From: Methylobacterium adhaesivum
GTDB taxonomy: Bacteria > Pseudomonadota > Alphaproteobacteria > Rhizobiales > Beijerinckiaceae
DNA length: 62,972 bases
Assembly (NCBI RefSeq): GCF_022179065.1
Contig: NZ_BPQD01000019.1
Location: 1 to 62,972 of the forward strand
Reading direction: 5' to 3'
Below, in pieces: positions 59,993 to 62,972 of the stretch. Position numbers and translations under genes: made by a program. Under the pieces are notes generated by a model. It ran no database searches. It was not told the origin of the DNA and saw only the letters and a list, made by a program, of their open reading frames with translations. Positions within the stretch are counted from its first letter, which is position 1; each line of letters opens with the position of its first letter.

Positions 59993-60829
59993 TTACTTCT
60001 TGCGGTTGTGACGGCTGGACAGGATGAAGACGTCGGTCCGCTTGTTCGAGCGGGTCTTCTTCCCCTTGGTGGGAACGCCCCACGGCGTGACCGGGTTACG
60101 GCCGCCCGAGGTCCGTCCTTCACCGCCGCCGTGCGGGTGATCGACCGGGTTCATGGCGACACCGCGGACGTGCGGGCGCTTGCCGAGCCAGCGGTTACGA
60201 CCCGCTTTGCCGAGCGAGATGTTCATGTGGTCCGGGTTCGACACCGCGCCGACGCTGGCGAAGCACTGACCGTGGACCAGGCGCTGCTCGCCCGAGTTCA
60301 GGCGCAGGGTCACGTAACCCTGATCGCGCCCGACGATCTGAGCGTAATTGCCGGCGGAGCGTGCGATGGCACCACCCTTGCCGATCTTGAGCTCGACGTT
60401 GTGCACGATGGTGCCGACAGGCATGTTGCCAACGGGACCGGCGTTGCCCGGCTTGATGTCGACCTGCTCGGCCGCGATCACCTTGTCACCCGGCGACAGA
60501 CGCTGGGGCGCGATGATGTAGCTCTGCGTCCCGTCCGGGAAGGTGATCAGCGCGATGAACGCCGTGCGGTTCGGATCGTATTCGATCCGCTCGACGGTGG
60601 CGCTCACGCCCATCTGCATACGCCGCTTGAAATCGACGTTGCGCAGGGTGCGCTTGTGACCGCCGCCACGGAAACGGACGGTGATGCGGCCGAGGTTGTT
60701 ACGGCCGCCGGACGACGACTTGCCCTCGGTGAGCTTCTTGACCGGCTTGCCCTTGTAGAGCTCACGGCGGTCGACGAGCACGAGCTGGCGAAGGCTCGGC
60801 GTGACCGGTTTGAATGTCTTCAAGGCCAT
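59993..60829 (-). CDS. rplB: 50S ribosomal protein L2
   Basis: The 278-residue protein has [40 protein letters not shown] and [20 protein letters not shown]. It is needed for subunit joining and the peptidyl-transferase centre. It lies 5 bases before rpsS and 27 after rplW. Confidence 0.97.
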   Translation of the reverse strand: MALKTFKPVTPSLRQLVLVDRRELYKGKPVKKLTEGKSSSGGRNNLGRITVRFRGGGHKRTLRNVDFKRRMQMGVSATVERIEYDPNRTAFIALITFPDGTQSYIIAPQRLSPGDKVIAAEQVDIKPGNAGPVGNMPVGTIVHNVELKIGKGGAIARSAGNYAQIVGRDQGYVTLRLNSGEQRLVHGQCFASVGAVSNPDHMNISLGKAGRNRWLGKRPHVRGVAMNPVDHPHGGGEGRTSGGRNPVTPWGVPTKGKKTRSNKRTDVFILSSRHNRKK

Positions 60830-60856
60830 CGGTGGTGATCCTTAACCCGACTTGTC

Positions 60857-61153
60857 TCAGAGGCCGGTCGTGACATCGATCGTCTCACCCTCGGCGAGGG
60901 TCACGATCGCTTTCTTCACGTCCGAACGCTGTCCGCGAAGCCCGCGGAAGATTTTCTTCTTGCCCTTGGTCACGAGGGTGTTCACCGCCGTGACCTTGAC
61001 GTCGAACAGCTTCTCCACCGCTTCCTTGATCTGCGGCTTCGTCGCCTTCGGGGCAACCCGGAAAACGACCTTGTTCTGCTCGGTGAGGTTCGTCGCCTTC
61101 TCCGTAATCACGGGGGAGACGATGATGTCGTAGTGGCGCGGATCGGCACTCAT
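60857..61153 (-). CDS. rplW: 50S ribosomal protein L23
   Basis: The 98-residue protein has [40 protein letters not shown] and [20 protein letters not shown]. It is the tunnel-exit dock for trigger factor and SRP. Its ATG overlaps the rplD stop by four bases. Confidence 0.97.
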   Translation of the reverse strand: MSADPRHYDIIVSPVITEKATNLTEQNKVVFRVAPKATKPQIKEAVEKLFDVKVTAVNTLVTKGKKKIFRGLRGQRSDVKKAIVTLAEGETIDVTTGL

Positions 61154-61770
61154 TTGAAACGCGCCTCCAGCGCATCGATCGCCGCGCGCGTCAGCACGAG
61201 CTTGTCGCGGCGCAGGATGTCGTAGACGTTGATGCCCTGAATCGGAAGCACGTCGATCTGCGGAATGTTCCGGGCGGCGCGACCGAAGTTCACGTCGACC
61301 TCAGAGCCGCTGATGATCAGGGCGCTGGACAGACCCATCTTCTCGAAGCGCTCGACCAAGCCCTTGGTCTTACCGTCGGCGAGCTTAACGTCGTCGATGA
61401 CGATGAGGGTCGAATCCTTCACCTTCGCCGAAAGGGCGTGCTTGAGCGCGAGGGCGCGGACCTTCTTCGGCAGATCGTGGGCGTGGCTGCGCACGACCGG
61501 ACCGAAGGCGCGTCCACCGCCGCGGAACTGCGGAGCGGAAGCGGCGCCGTGACGGGCGTTACCGGTGCCCTTCTGCTTGTACAGCTTCTTGCGCGTCCGA
61601 TTCACGTCCGAGCGGTTCTTGACCGCGTGGGTGCCGGCCTGACGTTTGGCGAGCTGCCAACGCACCATGCGCTGGAGCAGGTCCACACGGGGCTCGAGAC
61701 CGAAGATGGTCTCGTCGAGGTCGACGGAGCCGGCTCCGGCGCCGTCGAGGGTGGTGATATCGAGCTTCAT
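61150..61770 (-). CDS. rplD: 50S ribosomal protein L4
   Basis: The 206-residue protein has [20 protein letters not shown] and [20 protein letters not shown], the latter being the tunnel loop. The ATG at 61768-61770 overlaps the rplC stop by one base (TGATG). In E. coli, L4 represses the S10 operon; that control is not tested here. Confidence 0.97.
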   Translation of the reverse strand: MKLDITTLDGAGAGSVDLDETIFGLEPRVDLLQRMVRWQLAKRQAGTHAVKNRSDVNRTRKKLYKQKGTGNARHGAASAPQFRGGGRAFGPVVRSHAHDLPKKVRALALKHALSAKVKDSTLIVIDDVKLADGKTKGLVERFEKMGLSSALIISGSEVDVNFGRAARNIPQIDVLPIQGINVYDILRRDKLVLTRAAIDALEARFK

Positions 61771-62510
61771 CACGCGTTCTCCTCGGAAGCGGGAGCCTCG
61801 GGAGCCGGGGCGTCGGAGGCGAGGGCGGAGGCACCCAACTCACGGAACTTGCCAGGCTGCGGAACGTCCGCGGGGAGCTTGCGCTTCACCGCGTCGCGGA
61901 TCTGGATCCAGCCGCCGGCGACGCCGGGAACCGCACCTTCGACCAGGATCAGGCCGCGCTCGACGTCCGTGCGGACGACGCGCAGGTTCTGCGTGGTGAC
62001 CCGATCGACACCCATGTGACCGGGCATCTTCTTGTTCTTGAAGGTCTTGCCGGGGTCCTGACGGCCGCCGGTCGAACCGATTGAGCGGTGCGACACGGAC
62101 ACGCCGTGGGTGGCGCGCAGACCGCCGAAGTTCCAGCGCTTCATACCGCCGGCGAAGCCCTTACCCGTGGTGGTGCCCGTCACGTCGACGAACTGGCCCG
62201 GGATGAAGTGGTCGGCGGTGATCTCGGCGCCGACCGGGATCAGCTTGTCTTCCGACACGCGGAACTCGGCGAGCTTCTGCTTCGGCTCGACCTTGGCGAC
62301 GGCGAACCGGCCGCGCTCGGCGGCCGACACGTTCTTCACCTTGGCCTTACCGACGCCGACCTGAAGGGCGACGTAGCCGTTCTTCTCGACGGTACGGTGG
62401 GCAACCACCTGGCATTGATCGATTTTAAGCACCGTGACCGGGACATGTTCGCCTGCATCCGTAAAGATGCGGGTCATGCCGACCTTCTGTGCGATGACGC
62501 CTGAGCGCAT
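61770..62510 (-). CDS. rplC: 50S ribosomal protein L3
   Basis: The 246-residue protein has [20 protein letters not shown] and [20 protein letters not shown], then [20 protein letters not shown] and [21 protein letters not shown] Pro/Ala/Glu-rich tail of about 25 residues extends the usual length. It follows rpsJ by 50 bases. Confidence 0.97.
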   Translation of the reverse strand: MRSGVIAQKVGMTRIFTDAGEHVPVTVLKIDQCQVVAHRTVEKNGYVALQVGVGKAKVKNVSAAERGRFAVAKVEPKQKLAEFRVSEDKLIPVGAEITADHFIPGQFVDVTGTTTGKGFAGGMKRWNFGGLRATHGVSVSHRSIGSTGGRQDPGKTFKNKKMPGHMGVDRVTTQNLRVVRTDVERGLILVEGAVPGVAGGWIQIRDAVKRKLPADVPQPGKFRELGASALASDAPAPEAPASEENA

Positions 62511-62560
62511 AGGTGTCTCCCCTCGCGCGATTTACGGTAAGCTCTAAATCCCCGCGGGAC

Positions 62561-62869
<309 letters not shown>

Positions 62870-62956
62870 GACCTGAAACCTTGGCGGGACGAGGATGGGG
62901 CGGGCGCGAGGACCCGCCCCTCTGTCGTTCCCTGCAGACGTGACTTGGACGGACGA

Positions 62957-62972
62957 CTACTCGTTGATGGCG
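62957..62972 (-). CDS. C-terminal end of an upstream gene, probably tuf (partial)
   Basis: The minus strand here reads Ala-Ile-Asn-Glu followed by TAG (62957-62959). Elongation factor Tu is the usual gene before rpsJ in alphaproteobacteria, and an acidic ending after a hydrophobic stretch fits it. Only four codons are visible, so the identity rests on position alone. Confidence 0.35.

Overview
The window is a dense, high-G+C chromosomal segment from an alphaproteobacterium. Housekeeping gene orders such as dapF-mtaB-ftsY-yciB, a gcvTHP operon under a tandem glycine riboswitch, and the protein families present fit the Hyphomicrobiales, most likely Methylobacteriaceae. That placement is inferred from order and protein similarity; no 16S gene is present. 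No tRNA, rRNA, CRISPR array, insertion sequence or prophage was seen.

Left part (1-13400): the start of a secreted or outer-membrane protein, two unknown proteins, a glucokinase/trehalose-phosphatase pair, a DUF427 protein, a serine beta-lactamase-like hydrolase, a DUF2147 protein and a 68-residue cysteine protein. A cobalamin riboswitch then leads to a TonB-dependent receptor and a PepSY membrane protein. A Zur-like palindrome lies in the same leader. gyrB follows on the other strand.

Middle part (13500-29450): a glyoxalase II-like hydrolase and ubiB diverge from a region holding a 28-bp hairpin-forming tandem repeat. Next come a class A penicillin-binding protein, a secreted unknown protein, and an M15-type peptidase whose SH3 domain continues in frame after a TAG stop. 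Two Crp/Fnr-type regulators then bracket a multi-PAS HWE histidine kinase and ccmCDG (cytochrome c maturation). Both regulators have a GTACG-N4-CGTAC inverted repeat upstream.

Central housekeeping block (28800-46600): yciB, ftsY, an RluA-type pseudouridine synthase, mtaB, dapF, a secreted GyrI-like protein and ogt. A lower-G+C pair follows, made of a HerA-like ATPase and a PAS-GGDEF-EAL protein with a 2-nt gap. Then come gcvPHT, an endonuclease III-like glycosylase and trpS.

Right part (46600-62972): the S10-spc-alpha ribosomal cluster on the minus strand, from a probable tuf tail through rpsJ to rplQ. It carries secY, adk and rpoA in their usual places and has no rpmJ. Two departures stand out: a strong terminator plus about 520 bp between rpsQ and rplN, and a metallo-beta-lactamase-fold gene inserted between rpsK and rpoA. 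The most interesting second-look items are the dual B12/Zur-like leader, the amber-split peptidase, the shared Crp/Fnr inverted repeats and the HerA/c-di-GMP pair.
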